Shown here in pieces: positions 33,958-42,997 of a DNA stretch of 64,000 nucleotides. The notes beneath the pieces are model-generated. The model was not told the DNA's origin, did no database searches, and worked only from the letters and a program-made list of their open reading frames with translations. Location of the stretch: the NCBI RefSeq assembly GCF_023734095.1, contig NZ_AP024620.1:2724501-2788500 (forward strand), given 5' to 3'. Each line of letters opens with the position of its first letter. Position 1 is the stretch's first letter. Origin of the DNA: Moorella sp. Hama-1. GTDB lineage: Bacteria; Bacillota; DSM-521; Neomoorellales; Neomoorellaceae. Both the position numbers and the translations under genes were made by a program.

Positions 33958-35862
33958 TTGCTACTGGAACGGAATCTCCTGGGCGAAGCCCGCCGGGTGC
34001 GCCTGCACCTGGCCCTGACGGTAGGCCTGGGGCTGGGAACCGGTCTCCTAACCATCCTGCAGGCCGGCTACCTGGCCCGGGTGATCAACGCTGTCTTCCT
34101 GGGCGGCCAGGGTCTGGATAGCGTCCGGCCCTGGCTCCTCAGCCTCCCGTTGGTTTTCTGCCTGCGGGCCGTCCTTGTTTGGGGGGGCAGGGTGACAGCC
34201 CACCGGGCCGCCGCCCGGGTAAAATACGATTTACGGCAGCGCCTGGCCAGCCACCTCCTGGCCCTGGGGCCGGTACCCTTGAAAAGCGAGCATACCGGCG
34301 AACTGGTCAACGTCCTGACGGAGGGAGTTGAGGCCCTGGAGGGTTACTTTGCCGGCTACCTGCCCCAGCTGGCCCGGGCCGCCTTGCTCCCCCTGCTGAT
34401 CCTGGCCTTCGTTTTCCCCCGGGACCTGACTTCCGGCCTGATCCTCCTGGGCACCGCTCCCCTCATCCCCCTGTTCATGTTCCTTATCGGCCAGCGGGCC
34501 GAGGCCATGAGCCAGCAACAGTGGGCGACCCTGGGCCGGTTGAGCGGCCATTTCCTGGATGTCCTCCAGGGCCTGACCACCCTAAAGATCTTCAACCGCA
34601 GCCGGGACCAAATCAAAATCCTGGCCCGGGTAAGCGACCGTTTCCGGGACACCACCCTGGGGGTTTTACGGGTAGCCTTCCTCTCCGCCCTGGTGCTGGA
34701 ACTCGTTGCCACCCTGAGCACCGCCCTGGTAGCCGTAACCATAGGCCTGCGCCTGGTATATAACCGGATGCCCTTTGAGCAGGCCCTCTTTCTCCTCCTC
34801 CTGGCGCCGGAGTTTTACCTGCCCCTGCGTCTCCTGGGCAGCCGGTTTCACGCCGGCCTGGACGGCGTTACGGCCGCCCGGCGCATCTTCGCCATCCTCG
34901 ACCAGCCCTTGCCGGCCGCGGTGAGTTCGGTAGCAGGGCCAGGGTTGGAAGACGGGGACGAAAATGGAAAGATAGCGTTTACTGGCCATCCGCCGTACTC
35001 TCCCCATGGTAGAAACACGCCCGGCCCCGTAGTTCCAACGAAGGACCATAATTACCTGCCTCGCCAGTCCGGTCTCCACCTTGCCCTGCAGGACGTTTAC
35101 TACAGCTACGACAGGGGCAGCCGGGAGGCCCTGACGGGGGTTTCCCTGGAGTTGCACCCCGGAGAAAAGGTAGCCCTGGTTGGTCCCAGTGGTGCCGGTA
35201 AGTCAACCATCGCCAACCTGTTACTGCGTTTCAGCGAACCTGACCGGGGGACGATCCTGGTCAATGGTATCCCTTTAAGTCAGATACCCCCGCAGGAGTG
35301 GCGGCGGCAGGTGGCCCTGGTGCCCCAGCATCCCCACCTCTTTCACGGCAGTATCGCTGATAATCTCCTGGTGGCCCGCCCGGATGCCTCCAGGGAGGAG
35401 CTGATCGCCGCGGCCGAGCAGGCCGGTGCCCACAAATTCATTACCCGGCTGCCCCTGGGCTACGATACCCCCATAGGTGAAAGGGGGTCACGCCTCAGCG
35501 GCGGCCAGCGGCAGCGCCTGGCGATCGCCCGGGCCTTCCTGAAGGATGCTCCCCTGCTGGTCCTGGATGAAGCCACCGCCAACCTGGATCCCGCCACCGA
35601 CCGGGTAATCCAGGCCGCCCTGGAACGCCTGATGGTAGGTCGCACGGCCCTGATAATCACCCACCGGCTGACCACTATCTACCGGGCCGACCGCATCCTG
35701 GTCCTGGCCGGCGGCCGGGTCATCGAGGCGGGGCGCCACGAGGAACTCATAGCCCGGCAGGGTCTTTATTATCGCCTGGTTGAGGCTTTTAATGACCCCG
35801 TTGCTACCAGGTCCGGGGACTTTGCCGCCAGCCGGGAGCCTGCCACCGGAGTTGCAAAATGA
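33958..35862 (+). CDS. cydD: Cytochrome bd assembly ABC exporter, CydD
   Basis: About 634 residues: six membrane helices (to about 310) and an ATPase domain with Walker A GPSGAGKST, signature LSGGQRQR, Walker B LLVLDEATANLDP and H-loop ITHR. With CydC it exports glutathione or cysteine and binds heme, needed to assemble cytochrome bd. A linker of about 60 residues between the domains is longer than usual. TTG 33958 is favoured because GGAGGAGG lies 11 nt upstream; the in-frame GTG at 33922 has none. Confidence 0.9.
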   Translation: MLLERNLLGEARRVRLHLALTVGLGLGTGLLTILQAGYLARVINAVFLGGQGLDSVRPWLLSLPLVFCLRAVLVWGGRVTAHRAAARVKYDLRQRLASHLLALGPVPLKSEHTGELVNVLTEGVEALEGYFAGYLPQLARAALLPLLILAFVFPRDLTSGLILLGTAPLIPLFMFLIGQRAEAMSQQQWATLGRLSGHFLDVLQGLTTLKIFNRSRDQIKILARVSDRFRDTTLGVLRVAFLSALVLELVATLSTALVAVTIGLRLVYNRMPFEQALFLLLLAPEFYLPLRLLGSRFHAGLDGVTAARRIFAILDQPLPAAVSSVAGPGLEDGDENGKIAFTGHPPYSPHGRNTPGPVVPTKDHNYLPRQSGLHLALQDVYYSYDRGSREALTGVSLELHPGEKVALVGPSGAGKSTIANLLLRFSEPDRGTILVNGIPLSQIPPQEWRRQVALVPQHPHLFHGSIADNLLVARPDASREELIAAAEQAGAHKFITRLPLGYDTPIGERGSRLSGGQRQRLAIARAFLKDAPLLVLDEATANLDPATDRVIQAALERLMVGRTALIITHRLTTIYRADRILVLAGGRVIEAGRHEELIARQGLYYRLVEAFNDPVATRSGDFAASREPATGVAK

Positions 35863-35928
35863 TATGCTTCCGCCAGGGAAGCTGTTCCGGTGGGATAGCG
35901 GGGACCGGCAGGCAGGGGGTAGCAGGAC

Positions 35929-36004
35929 AGACATCCATGCCGCCCAGGCGGTACTAGCAACGGATGAGAATGGTAAAGAACCTTATTTTCCGGATAGCGG
36001 GTAG
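35929..36004 (+). repeat. Dispersed short repeat, copy 4, between 15-bp direct repeats
   Basis: The repeat core (CGGATGAGAATGGTAAAGAA, then CTTATTTTCCGGATAG) encodes TDENGKEPYFPD in one frame. It is flanked by GGGTAGCAGGACAGA at 35917-35931 and again at 35999-36013, an exact direct repeat that looks like a target-site duplication. It lies between cydD and cydC. Confidence 0.7.
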
Positions 36005-36045
36005 CAGGACAGAGGTTTAGGAGAAAAAGGAAGGAGCGTGCAAGG

Positions 36046-37902
36046 GTGAAGCAAAGCAACTGGCAGGCGTTCAAGTATCTCCTGGGGCTGACGGCTTCCT
36101 CCCGGAAGCCCCTGATCCTGGCCGCCTTCCTGGGCTTTCTAACCATCGGCAGTAATATCGGCCTGATAGCTACAGCCGCCCTGCTCATAGCCAGTGCCGC
36201 CCTCCATCCCCCGGTGCTGGACCTGATGCCCGCCATAGTCGGGGTGCGCTTCTTTGGCATCTCCCGGGCCCTCTGTCGCTACCTGGAACGTTACGCCGGC
36301 CACCAGGCTACCCTTCAGTTCCTGGGTGAGTTGCGGGTATCCTTTTACCGCGCCCTGGAGCCCCTGCTCCCGGCCCGGCTGCCGGATTACCGCAGCGGTG
36401 AACTCCTCGACCGGGTCGTAGCCGATGTGGAAACCCTGAAGGATTTCTACCTCCGGGTCCTGCTCCCGCCCCTGGTGGCCTTGATGGTTATGGCGGCAGT
36501 CTTTATTTTTCTGGCCCGTTTCAGTATTAACCTGGCCCTGGCCTGGCTGGTTTGTTTCCTGGTTGCCGGGGTGGCCCTGCCCCTGGTCCTAGGAGCGGCC
36601 AGAGGCCCGGACCGCCGGCAGGAGGAGGTCCGGGCTTCCCTCAACGCCACTCTGGTGGATACCGTGCAGGGTATGACCGAGATCCTGGCCTGCGGCCGGG
36701 AGCAAGAACAGCTACAGCGCCTTAACACCTTGGGCCGGGAATTACAGCGTCACCAGGAAAAAAGTGCCAGCCGCGACGGCCTGGCGGTAGCTCTAACCGG
36801 CCTGGCCGGCGACCTGTCCCTCTGGCTAGTGCTAGTATTGGCCATCCCCCTGGTAACTGCGGGCAAGCTTGATGGCGTCTTCCTGGCCATGCTCGCCCTA
36901 GCAACAGCAACCAGTTTTGAAGCCATATCATCCCTGCCGGCAATCAAAGATTATCTTCAAGCCAGCCTGGGGGCCACCCGGCGTCTTCTGGCCGTTATCG
37001 CCACCTCAACCCCTGACGGGGTGGAGGACGGCCATAAGAACCCCAGGCAGCGGACCCCGGCCAACCCCCAACCCTTCAGCCTGCAGGTCCCGGCCGGCCC
37101 CGGGTTATCTAACCCCGGATTAGGTAGTACCCGCAAGGTCCTTCCCCTGGCCCGGCAGACCCGGCCCGGCCACCTGCAGGTCAAGGGTTTGCGTTTTCGT
37201 TACGGCCAGGATGAACCCCCGGCCCTGGACGGCATCGACTTCACCCTGCCCGCAGGCGGCCGGCTGGCCCTGGTCGGCCCCAGCGGCGCCGGTAAAAGTA
37301 CCCTGGTCAACCTCCTCCTCCGCTTCTGGGACTATGAGGAGGGCTCCATCTGCCTGGGTGGGCGTGAGCTCAAAGATTATCCTGTGGAAGACCTGCGGCG
37401 CTTGCTGGCAGTAGTCAGCCAGCCCACCCATCTTTTTAACGCCTCCCTGGCGGAAAACCTGCTCCTGGCCCGGCCGGATGCCGGTGCGGCGGAACTATGG
37501 TCGGTCCTCCGGGCCGCCGGCCTGGAAGACTTTATCCACAGCCTGCCCCGGGGCCTGGCTACCTGTATCGGTGAAGAGGGGTTAAAACTCTCCGGCGGCC
37601 AGCGCCAGCGCCTAGCCTTGGCCCGGGCCCTCCTGAAAAATGCCCCCATCCTGATCCTGGATGAAGCTACCAGCGGCCTGGATGCAGTGACGGAGCAGGA
37701 AGTGCTGCAGACCATCTACCAGGTCATGACCGGCCGGACCACCCTGGTCATTACCCACCACCTGGCGGGCCTGGAAGCTATGGATGAGATCCTGGTCCTG
37801 GACAGGGGACGGGTAGTCCAGCGGGGGTGCCACGAAGAACTCTTCCACCAAGAAGGCCTCTACCGCCGTCTGTGGGAGATGCAACAGGTGATAGCGCCAT
37901 AA
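36046..37902 (+). CDS. cydC: Cytochrome bd assembly ABC exporter, CydC
   Basis: 618 residues with the same plan as CydD: six membrane helices, then an ATPase with [29 protein letters not shown] and ITHH. A proline-rich linker of about 70 residues (near 325-395) separates the two domains. It forms the heterodimeric exporter with CydD. GTG 36046 follows AAGGAG with a suitable gap. A hairpin without a T-run lies 5 bp after the stop. Confidence 0.92.
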   Translation: MKQSNWQAFKYLLGLTASSRKPLILAAFLGFLTIGSNIGLIATAALLIASAALHPPVLDLMPAIVGVRFFGISRALCRYLERYAGHQATLQFLGELRVSFYRALEPLLPARLPDYRSGELLDRVVADVETLKDFYLRVLLPPLVALMVMAAVFIFLARFSINLALAWLVCFLVAGVALPLVLGAARGPDRRQEEVRASLNATLVDTVQGMTEILACGREQEQLQRLNTLGRELQRHQEKSASRDGLAVALTGLAGDLSLWLVLVLAIPLVTAGKLDGVFLAMLALATATSFEAISSLPAIKDYLQASLGATRRLLAVIATSTPDGVEDGHKNPRQRTPANPQPFSLQVPAGPGLSNPGLGSTRKVLPLARQTRPGHLQVKGLRFRYGQDEPPALDGIDFTLPAGGRLALVGPSGAGKSTLVNLLLRFWDYEEGSICLGGRELKDYPVEDLRRLLAVVSQPTHLFNASLAENLLLARPDAGAAELWSVLRAAGLEDFIHSLPRGLATCIGEEGLKLSGGQRQRLALARALLKNAPILILDEATSGLDAVTEQEVLQTIYQVMTGRTTLVITHHLAGLEAMDEILVLDRGRVVQRGCHEELFHQEGLYRRLWEMQQVIAP

Positions 37903-37907
37903 CAAAA

Positions 37908-37937
37908 CCCGGGGGGCACCTGCCTCTGCCCCCCGGG
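37908..37937 (+). terminator. Strong hairpin after cydC
   Basis: CCCGGGGGGCA (37908-37918) pairs with TGCCCCCCGGG (37927-37937). There is no T-run behind it, so it may stabilise the mRNA end rather than terminate. Confidence 0.5.
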
Positions 37938-38128
37938 ATAATAGTTTCGCTACGTTGAGATGCCGCCCGGAACGATAGTAGTTGCCAACCGGGTTTAGCC
38001 TTCATTTAGTTAGCGCCCAACAGGTTGCCGGATGCTGGTACAAAGTCCGGACTACCTGATGATAGTGAACTACACATCCGCCCGGGTAAACCTGTTTTCC
38101 TGCCCGGCGACTGGCAGGGTTTTAAAAA

Positions 38129-38776
38129 TTAGCTTTCTTTCCCCGAACCCCTCCGGGAATACTCTGTAAGTATCCGGACCAGTTTCCCCCCGGCCCGTTC
38201 CAGGTCGTCGTTGATAATCACATGCCGGTATTTGTCAATGTAACCCATTTCCATGGCCACCCGTTCCAGCCTTCGGGCAATCACGGCGGGATCCTTTTCC
38301 CTCCCCGCCAGCCGGTGACGCAATTCCTCCAGGTTGGGTGGGGCGATAAAAATAGGCACCACATTATCCGGGAAGCGCTTCATAACTTCGGCGCATCCCA
38401 GGACATCCATATCGGTGATAATATCATAGCCGTTCTCCAGGGCGTAAAGGATGGTCGGCAGGTGGGTGCCGTAGTAATCCCCCGAGTAGATCTGTTTCCA
38501 TTCCAGGAAGGCGCCGGCGGCTATCATGGCTTCAAAATCCTTTTTGCTTACAAAAAAATAGGGAGAACCCTGGGACTCCCCCGGCCGAACCGGGCGGGTG
38601 GTAATGGAAGGGAGGTAGTAGATACCGCTCGTCCTCTTCAAGGCAAAATGGAGCAGGGTGTTTTTCCCGACCCCGGAAGGCCCGGAAATGATAAAAAAGA
38701 GGCCCGGCCTCTCTTTGCGATCATGGGTTTGAAAGTCGATGATAAGCCCTGCCGTAAATTTATTTCCATCTTCCAT
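38129..38776 (-). CDS. Guanylate kinase-like protein
   Basis: 215 residues of the guanylate kinase family: P-loop SGPSGVGKNT, the GMP-site segment TTRPVRPGESQGSPYFFVSKKDFE, YYGTHLPTI, and IFIAPPNLEELRHRL with an arginine-rich lid (GREKDPAVIARRLERV). It phosphorylates GMP to GDP, fitting the nearby guaA and hpt. The P-loop reads GKNT rather than GKGT or GKST, and an N-terminal extension of about 25 residues is present. A second, canonical gmk probably exists elsewhere, so this may be a specialised paralogue. Confidence 0.85.
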   Translation of the reverse strand: MEDGNKFTAGLIIDFQTHDRKERPGLFFIISGPSGVGKNTLLHFALKRTSGIYYLPSITTRPVRPGESQGSPYFFVSKKDFEAMIAAGAFLEWKQIYSGDYYGTHLPTILYALENGYDIITDMDVLGCAEVMKRFPDNVVPIFIAPPNLEELRHRLAGREKDPAVIARRLERVAMEMGYIDKYRHVIINDDLERAGGKLVRILTEYSRRGSGKES

Positions 38777-38978
38777 AGATATTCATCACACACCATAAAA
38801 GTTATGAGGCCTAGCAAATTAAATACATTTTAGCATACCTCTTCAGGAGGAGCAATCTACTTTTCCCGGTGGCGGCGGTTGAAGTTGCGTACTGCCTGGA
38901 TTCATAAGAAAAATCTTCTTAAAGCAAGGATATTTTTCTTCCTGGCAGGTTATGGCGCCGGAGCTAGTGTAATGGCAT

Positions 38979-39007
38979 TTTACTGTTCCTTTTTTCGACG
39001 GTATAAT
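38979..39007 (+). promoter_or_regulatory. Promoter of the c-di-AMP riboswitch transcript
   Basis: TTTACT (38979-38984) and TATAAT (39002-39007) with a 17-nt spacer, ending about 15 nt before the aptamer. Confidence 0.65.
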
Positions 39008-39023
39008 TAAAAAGTCATATTTT

Positions 39024-39150
39024 AGCACCGAATTCCCGTAAAGACGGGATACGGGGGATTTTTTTTGGGGTGAAGAGCTATCTGCTCCGGGCTAACTCTC
39101 GGTCCGAACCCGGCAACTAACCTCGTAGGTGTGCGAGAGTGAGGTCTTTA
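39024..39150 (+). ncRNA. c-di-AMP riboswitch (ydaO/yuaA class)
   Basis: The leader has the conserved blocks of the ydaO motif in order: CCGAATTCCCG, ACGGGGGA, GGGGTGAA, then GGTCCGAACCCGGCAACTAA and CCTCGTAGG. This class binds cyclic di-AMP and commonly controls NlpC/P60 wall hydrolases, as here. The 3' side of the aptamer runs close to the gene's GAGG ribosome binding site, so control of translation start is possible. No terminator hairpin is obvious after it. Confidence 0.85.
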
Positions 39151-39155
39151 GATAA

Positions 39156-39809
39156 TTGAAAAAATGGTCGAAGTATTGCCTTACTGCCGCCCTGGCCGGG
39201 GCCTTTACCCTGGCGGCCGCCGGGGTAGCCCTGGCCCGGCCCTATGAAGTACAAAGGGGCGACACCCTCTGGGCCCTGTCCAGGCGCTATGGTGTAACGG
39301 TAGCGCAGATTCAAGCCGCAAATAACCTGGATTCCTCCCTGATTCTTGTTGGCCAAATCCTGGAGATCCCCACCGGCGATAACACGCCTATCAATCGTTA
39401 TGAACCCACCCCAGCATCGCGTAGCGAAAGAGTTGCTCCCTCTACCATAGGTGCTCGTATCGCTACTATCGCCCGCCAGTATGAGGGTGCCCCCTACCGC
39501 TGGGCTGGGACAAGCCCTAAGGGTTTCGATTGCTCCGGATTTACCCTGTACGTATTTGACCGTCTGGGTATTGAACTGCCCCATTCGGCGAAAGACCAGG
39601 CCTCCCTGGGTACCCATGTGGATAAAAGTGACCTCCTGCCCGGCGATCTCGTCTTTTTCCACACCTATGCCCAGGATATTAGCCATGTGGGCATCTACCT
39701 TGGGGATGGCGATTTTATCAGCGCCACCAATGGCGGCGTATCCATCGACAGCATCAACGATCCCTATTACTGGGGGCCGCGCTACGTCGGTGCCCGCCGG
39801 GTGAGATAA
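39156..39809 (+). CDS. Secreted LysM-NlpC/P60 peptidoglycan endopeptidase
   Basis: 217 residues. A signal peptide (CLTAALAGAFTLAAAGVALA) is followed by one LysM domain (about 31-75, YEVQRGDTLWALSRRYGVTV) and an NlpC/P60 domain with catalytic Cys in GFDCSGFTLYVFDRLG, His in ISHVGIYLGDG and a third polar residue near the end. It cuts peptidoglycan stems outside the cell. TTG 39156 is the start and lies just after the riboswitch. It is closed by a terminator. Confidence 0.93.
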   Translation: MKKWSKYCLTAALAGAFTLAAAGVALARPYEVQRGDTLWALSRRYGVTVAQIQAANNLDSSLILVGQILEIPTGDNTPINRYEPTPASRSERVAPSTIGARIATIARQYEGAPYRWAGTSPKGFDCSGFTLYVFDRLGIELPHSAKDQASLGTHVDKSDLLPGDLVFFHTYAQDISHVGIYLGDGDFISATNGGVSIDSINDPYYWGPRYVGARRVR

Positions 39810-39820
39810 AAGAAAAGCAG

Positions 39821-39855
39821 AAGCACGCTCTTCCTTTGGGCGTGCTTTACTTTTT
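39821..39855 (+). terminator. Terminator of the NlpC/P60 gene
   Basis: AAGCACGC (39821-39828) pairs with GCGTGCTT (39840-39847), then a T-rich run. Confidence 0.8.
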
Positions 39856-39951
39856 AAAATGCTGGCCTTAAGCCTACCTGTTTACAAAGTTCACCTGGCG
39901 GTAATTCTATCAAGTATCCGACGGTGTTAACAGGTATGGAAATATTTCTGC

Positions 39952-41502
39952 TTACTCCCATTCTATCGTCGCCGGGGGTTTGGAGGTGATATCGTAGACG
40001 ACCCGGTTGACGTGGCGCACCTCGTTGACAATCCGGGAAGAGATACGCTCCAGCAGGTCATAAGGCAGCCGCGCCCAGTCGGCCGTCATGGCGTCGTCGC
40101 TGGTCACCGCCCGCAGGACGATGGGGTAGGCGTAGGTGCGCTCATCCCCCATTACCCCGACGCTCTTCATCGACGGCAGCACGGCAAAGGACTGCCAGAT
40201 CTCCCGGTAGAGGCCGGCTCGCCGGATCTCCGCGGTGACAATGGCGTCGGCCTGGCGTAAAATGGCCAGCTTCTCCGGGGTAACCTCCCCCAGGATGCGG
40301 ATGGCCAGGCCCGGACCGGGGAAGGGCTGGCGCCAGACGATCTCCTCCGGCAGGCCCAGTTCCTCCCCCACCCGGCGCACCTCGTCCTTAAATAAAAGGC
40401 GCAGGGGTTCCAGGAGTTTTAGTTCCATGTCCTCCGGCAGGCCGCCGACGTTATGGTGGCTCTTGATAACGGCTGCCGTTGCGGTACCGCTCTCAATGAC
40501 GTCAGGGTAGAGGGTTCCCTGGACCAGGAAGTCCACCCGGCCCAACTTCCGGGCTTCTTCCTCAAAGACGCGGATAAACTCGTGACCGATGATCTTGCGT
40601 TTTTCTTCCGGGTCTACCACCCCGGCCAGTTTGCTTAAGAACCGCTTTCTGGCGTCGACGTAAACCAGGTTGATCTTCATGGCCTGGCCGAAGGTCTGTT
40701 GCACCTGTTCGGCCTCACCCTGGCGCAGGAGACCGTGGTTAACAAAGACACAGGTCAGGGCCGCACCTACGGCCCGGTGGACCAGGGCGGCGGCGACGGA
40801 GGAATCCACCCCACCGCTCAAGGCGCAGAGGACGCGGCCGTTACCCACCTGCCGGCGAATGACCGCCACCTGGTCTTCAATGAAGGAACTCACGGACCAG
40901 TCGCCCCGGCAACCGCATACCTGGAACAAAAAATGACGCAGAATCTCCTGGCCGTGGGGCGTGTGCCTGACTTCGGGGTGGAACTGGACGCCGTACAGGC
41001 GGTGCTGCGGGTCGCTCATGGCCGCCACCGGCGTGTAAGCCGAGCGGGCCGTTATCTGGAAGCCCGGCGGCGGGGCGCTGATATAGTCGCCGTGGCTCAT
41101 CCAGCACGGCATGGTGCGGGGCAGGCCGGCAAAGAGGACGTCGTCGCTCCTAACCTCCAGTTCCGTCTTGCCGTATTCTCTCCCGGCGGCCGCTTCTACC
41201 CTGCCCCCCAGGTCGTGGGCCATGAGCTGCATGCCGTAGCAGATGCCCAGAATGGGAATGCCGCTTGTATAAAGAGCCCGATCGATCCGGGGAGCACCAG
41301 GGCTGTAGACACTGGCCGGGCCGCCGGAAAAGACTATCCCCCTGGGCTGCCGGGCCAAAATCTCCTCCAGGGGGGTATTAAAAGGTATCATCTCCGAGTA
41401 AACGCCGGCTTCGCGGATACGCCGGGCGATCAGCTGGTTGTACTGGCCGCCAAAATCCAGTACCAGCACTATTTCCGCCGGTTGTTTATTTCCTTCATTC
41501 AT
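39952..41502 (-). CDS. guaA: GMP synthase (glutamine-hydrolysing)
   Basis: 516 residues, full length. The N-terminal class I amidotransferase has its nucleophile in [10 protein letters not shown] and the His-Glu pair in [11 protein letters not shown]. The synthetase half has the P-loop [13 protein letters not shown] and the C-terminal dimerisation domain ending in PPATIEWE. It makes GMP from XMP, the last step of guanine nucleotide synthesis. Together with hpt just upstream on the same strand it forms a purine unit. Confidence 0.97.
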   Translation of the reverse strand: MNEGNKQPAEIVLVLDFGGQYNQLIARRIREAGVYSEMIPFNTPLEEILARQPRGIVFSGGPASVYSPGAPRIDRALYTSGIPILGICYGMQLMAHDLGGRVEAAAGREYGKTELEVRSDDVLFAGLPRTMPCWMSHGDYISAPPPGFQITARSAYTPVAAMSDPQHRLYGVQFHPEVRHTPHGQEILRHFLFQVCGCRGDWSVSSFIEDQVAVIRRQVGNGRVLCALSGGVDSSVAAALVHRAVGAALTCVFVNHGLLRQGEAEQVQQTFGQAMKINLVYVDARKRFLSKLAGVVDPEEKRKIIGHEFIRVFEEEARKLGRVDFLVQGTLYPDVIESGTATAAVIKSHHNVGGLPEDMELKLLEPLRLLFKDEVRRVGEELGLPEEIVWRQPFPGPGLAIRILGEVTPEKLAILRQADAIVTAEIRRAGLYREIWQSFAVLPSMKSVGVMGDERTYAYPIVLRAVTSDDAMTADWARLPYDLLERISSRIVNEVRHVNRVVYDITSKPPATIEWE

Positions 41503-41546
41503 CTATCTTAACCTCACCAGTTAATTGAATTGGGCCTTAATGACCA

Positions 41547-42113
41547 TCATTTTTTCCGGTTATAAACCTCCGGTTTCAAAACGCAGATATCAGGCAGGTG
41601 GCGGTACTTCTGGGCATAATCCAACCCGTAACCAACGACAAAGTAATCCGGGATGCAGAAACCGCTGTAGTCAACATGGACATCCACCAGCCGCCGTTCC
41701 GGTTTGTCCAGGATGGTGCAGGCGCGGACGCTCAAGGGCTGGCGGGCCTTCAAGTTTTCCAGTAAGTATTTCAGCGTCAGGCCGGTGTCGACAATATCTT
41801 CCACGATCAGCAGGTGTTTATCTTCCACCGGTACCTCCAGATCCTTCAAGATCCGCACCGCCCCCGAGGTGCTGATACCGGCGCCGTAGCTGGAAACGGC
41901 CATAAAATCAAGCTGCAGGGGGATAGTGATCTCCCGCACCAGGTCGGCCAGGAAAATAATCGCCCCTTTGAGGATACCAACCACCAGCAGGTCTTTTCCC
42001 GCATAATCGCGGCTGATGGCCGCACCCATCTCTTTGACCCTTTTTTGAATATCGGCGGCGCCGACCAGGACTTCGGCAATGTCTTCCCGCAAACTACCTT
42101 CCTCCCCCGGCAT
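41547..42113 (-). CDS. hpt: Hypoxanthine phosphoribosyltransferase
   Basis: 188 residues. The phosphoribosyl-pyrophosphate motif is HLLIVEDIVDTGLTL, with the flexible loop near AVSSYGAGISTSG and the purine-contact region near DYFVVGYGLDYAQKYRHLPDI. It salvages hypoxanthine and guanine. The gene is 44 bp upstream of guaA on the same strand and may be co-transcribed with it. The start at 42113 is followed by PGEEGSLREDIAEVLV, slightly longer than usual; the true start could be a few codons later. Confidence 0.94.
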   Translation of the reverse strand: MPGEEGSLREDIAEVLVGAADIQKRVKEMGAAISRDYAGKDLLVVGILKGAIIFLADLVREITIPLQLDFMAVSSYGAGISTSGAVRILKDLEVPVEDKHLLIVEDIVDTGLTLKYLLENLKARQPLSVRACTILDKPERRLVDVHVDYSGFCIPDYFVVGYGLDYAQKYRHLPDICVLKPEVYNRKK

Positions 42114-42135
42114 ACCTGCTTTATTAATATACCGC

Positions 42136-42164
42136 TTGACAGTTTACCATAACCCTGTTATCTT
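42136..42164 (+). promoter_or_regulatory. Promoter of the J-domain gene
   Basis: TTGACA (42136-42141) and TATCTT (42159-42164), spacer 17 nt, about 64 bp before the ATG. Confidence 0.6.
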
Positions 42165-42227
42165 CGCTATATAACCTTAAAATCCTGCCTGAGTGATCAG
42201 TTTTACCGGACGGAAGGGGCCGCCAGA

Positions 42228-42536
42228 ATGACCGTTAGAAACACGACCCTGGAGGACAGGGCGCGCCAGGTCCTGGGGGTGGATGCCGATGCCGGCATCA
42301 TGGATATAAAAAAAGCCTACCGCCGCCTGGCCAGGCAGTACCACCCCGATTGCAACCGTGGTTCCAGCTCAAACACTGAGAGGTTCATGTTGATTACCGA
42401 GGCGTATAATTACCTCCTGCGCCACCAACTGCCCGGGCGGAACTCCCCCCTGGCGTCCGGCCTCACCCTGGAAAAGGAAGACCCAGATGCAGCCTACGCT
42501 TCCTGGTGGATGGAGCATTACCGCGATTTTTTCTAA
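42228..42536 (+). CDS. Short J-domain protein
   Basis: 102 residues, mostly one J domain (residues 10-65) with the HPD tripeptide in ARQYHPDCNRG and the flanking ILGV-like start (QVLGVDADAGIMDIKKAYRRLAR). No Gly/Phe or zinc-finger region follows, so it is a J-domain-only co-chaperone rather than DnaJ itself. It would stimulate DnaK ATPase on specific clients. It has its own promoter and no operon partner. Confidence 0.88.
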   Translation: MTVRNTTLEDRARQVLGVDADAGIMDIKKAYRRLARQYHPDCNRGSSSNTERFMLITEAYNYLLRHQLPGRNSPLASGLTLEKEDPDAAYASWWMEHYRDFF

Positions 42537-42808
42537 TAACCTTTTCAGTTCTATATCATTCATAGAACGTTAATTCCCTCCCGGCTGATATTTTGGTAAA
42601 AAGGCCCGGCTTGAAAGGAAGGTGATTGAAATTCCTTGATATCACATATCAGCGGGATTACCGAGACATCCTTATGTAAGCTAATTTCATAAGCTTCGTC
42701 GATAATAGCTTCACGAGTTTTCTCCTTTATTATTACCCTACTTGATTATTACCCTACTTGCCCTTCCGCGGCATCTATGTTATATACTAAAAGGTAACAG
42801 TTGAATAT
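42537..42808. other. Intergenic region before the pab leader
   Basis: About 270 bp with no gene. Contains an imperfect direct repeat around 42730-42762 (TTATTACCCTACTTG-type, twice). Confidence 0.5.
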
Positions 42809-42888
42809 GAGTTAAGGTTAGCCGCATAGTTCCGGCGAGATGAGGCGAGATAAGGATAGATGAGACGACTCGGAGTTTTTGGGGTGAG
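42809..42888 (+). promoter_or_regulatory. Probable TRAP-binding site in the pabB leader
   Basis: A run of GAG/TAG triplets: starts at 42809, 42819, 42827, 42837, 42842, 42847, 42857, 42862, 42873 and 42886, with an AAG at 42852. From 42837 to 42862 the spacing is exactly 5 nt, the spacing used by the tryptophan-sensing TRAP ring (MtrB). A terminator follows at once. In Bacillus the folate operon carries a TRAP site because it encodes the shared amidotransferase. The role here is inferred. Confidence 0.7.
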
Positions 42889-42917
42889 GACCAGCGGGAT
42901 TCGTGCTGGTTTTTTTG
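42889..42917 (+). terminator. Leader terminator before pabB
   Basis: ACCAGC pairs with GCTGGT around a GGGATTCGT loop and is followed by seven Ts. It lies between the triplet repeats and pabB, so it is probably an attenuator. Confidence 0.8.
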
Positions 42918-42997
42918 TTATCCTTTAAACCTGTAAACCTGCGCCCGGGCGCGTCACACCGCGCAACCTTTGTCCAACTCACTGGAGGCATGATATA

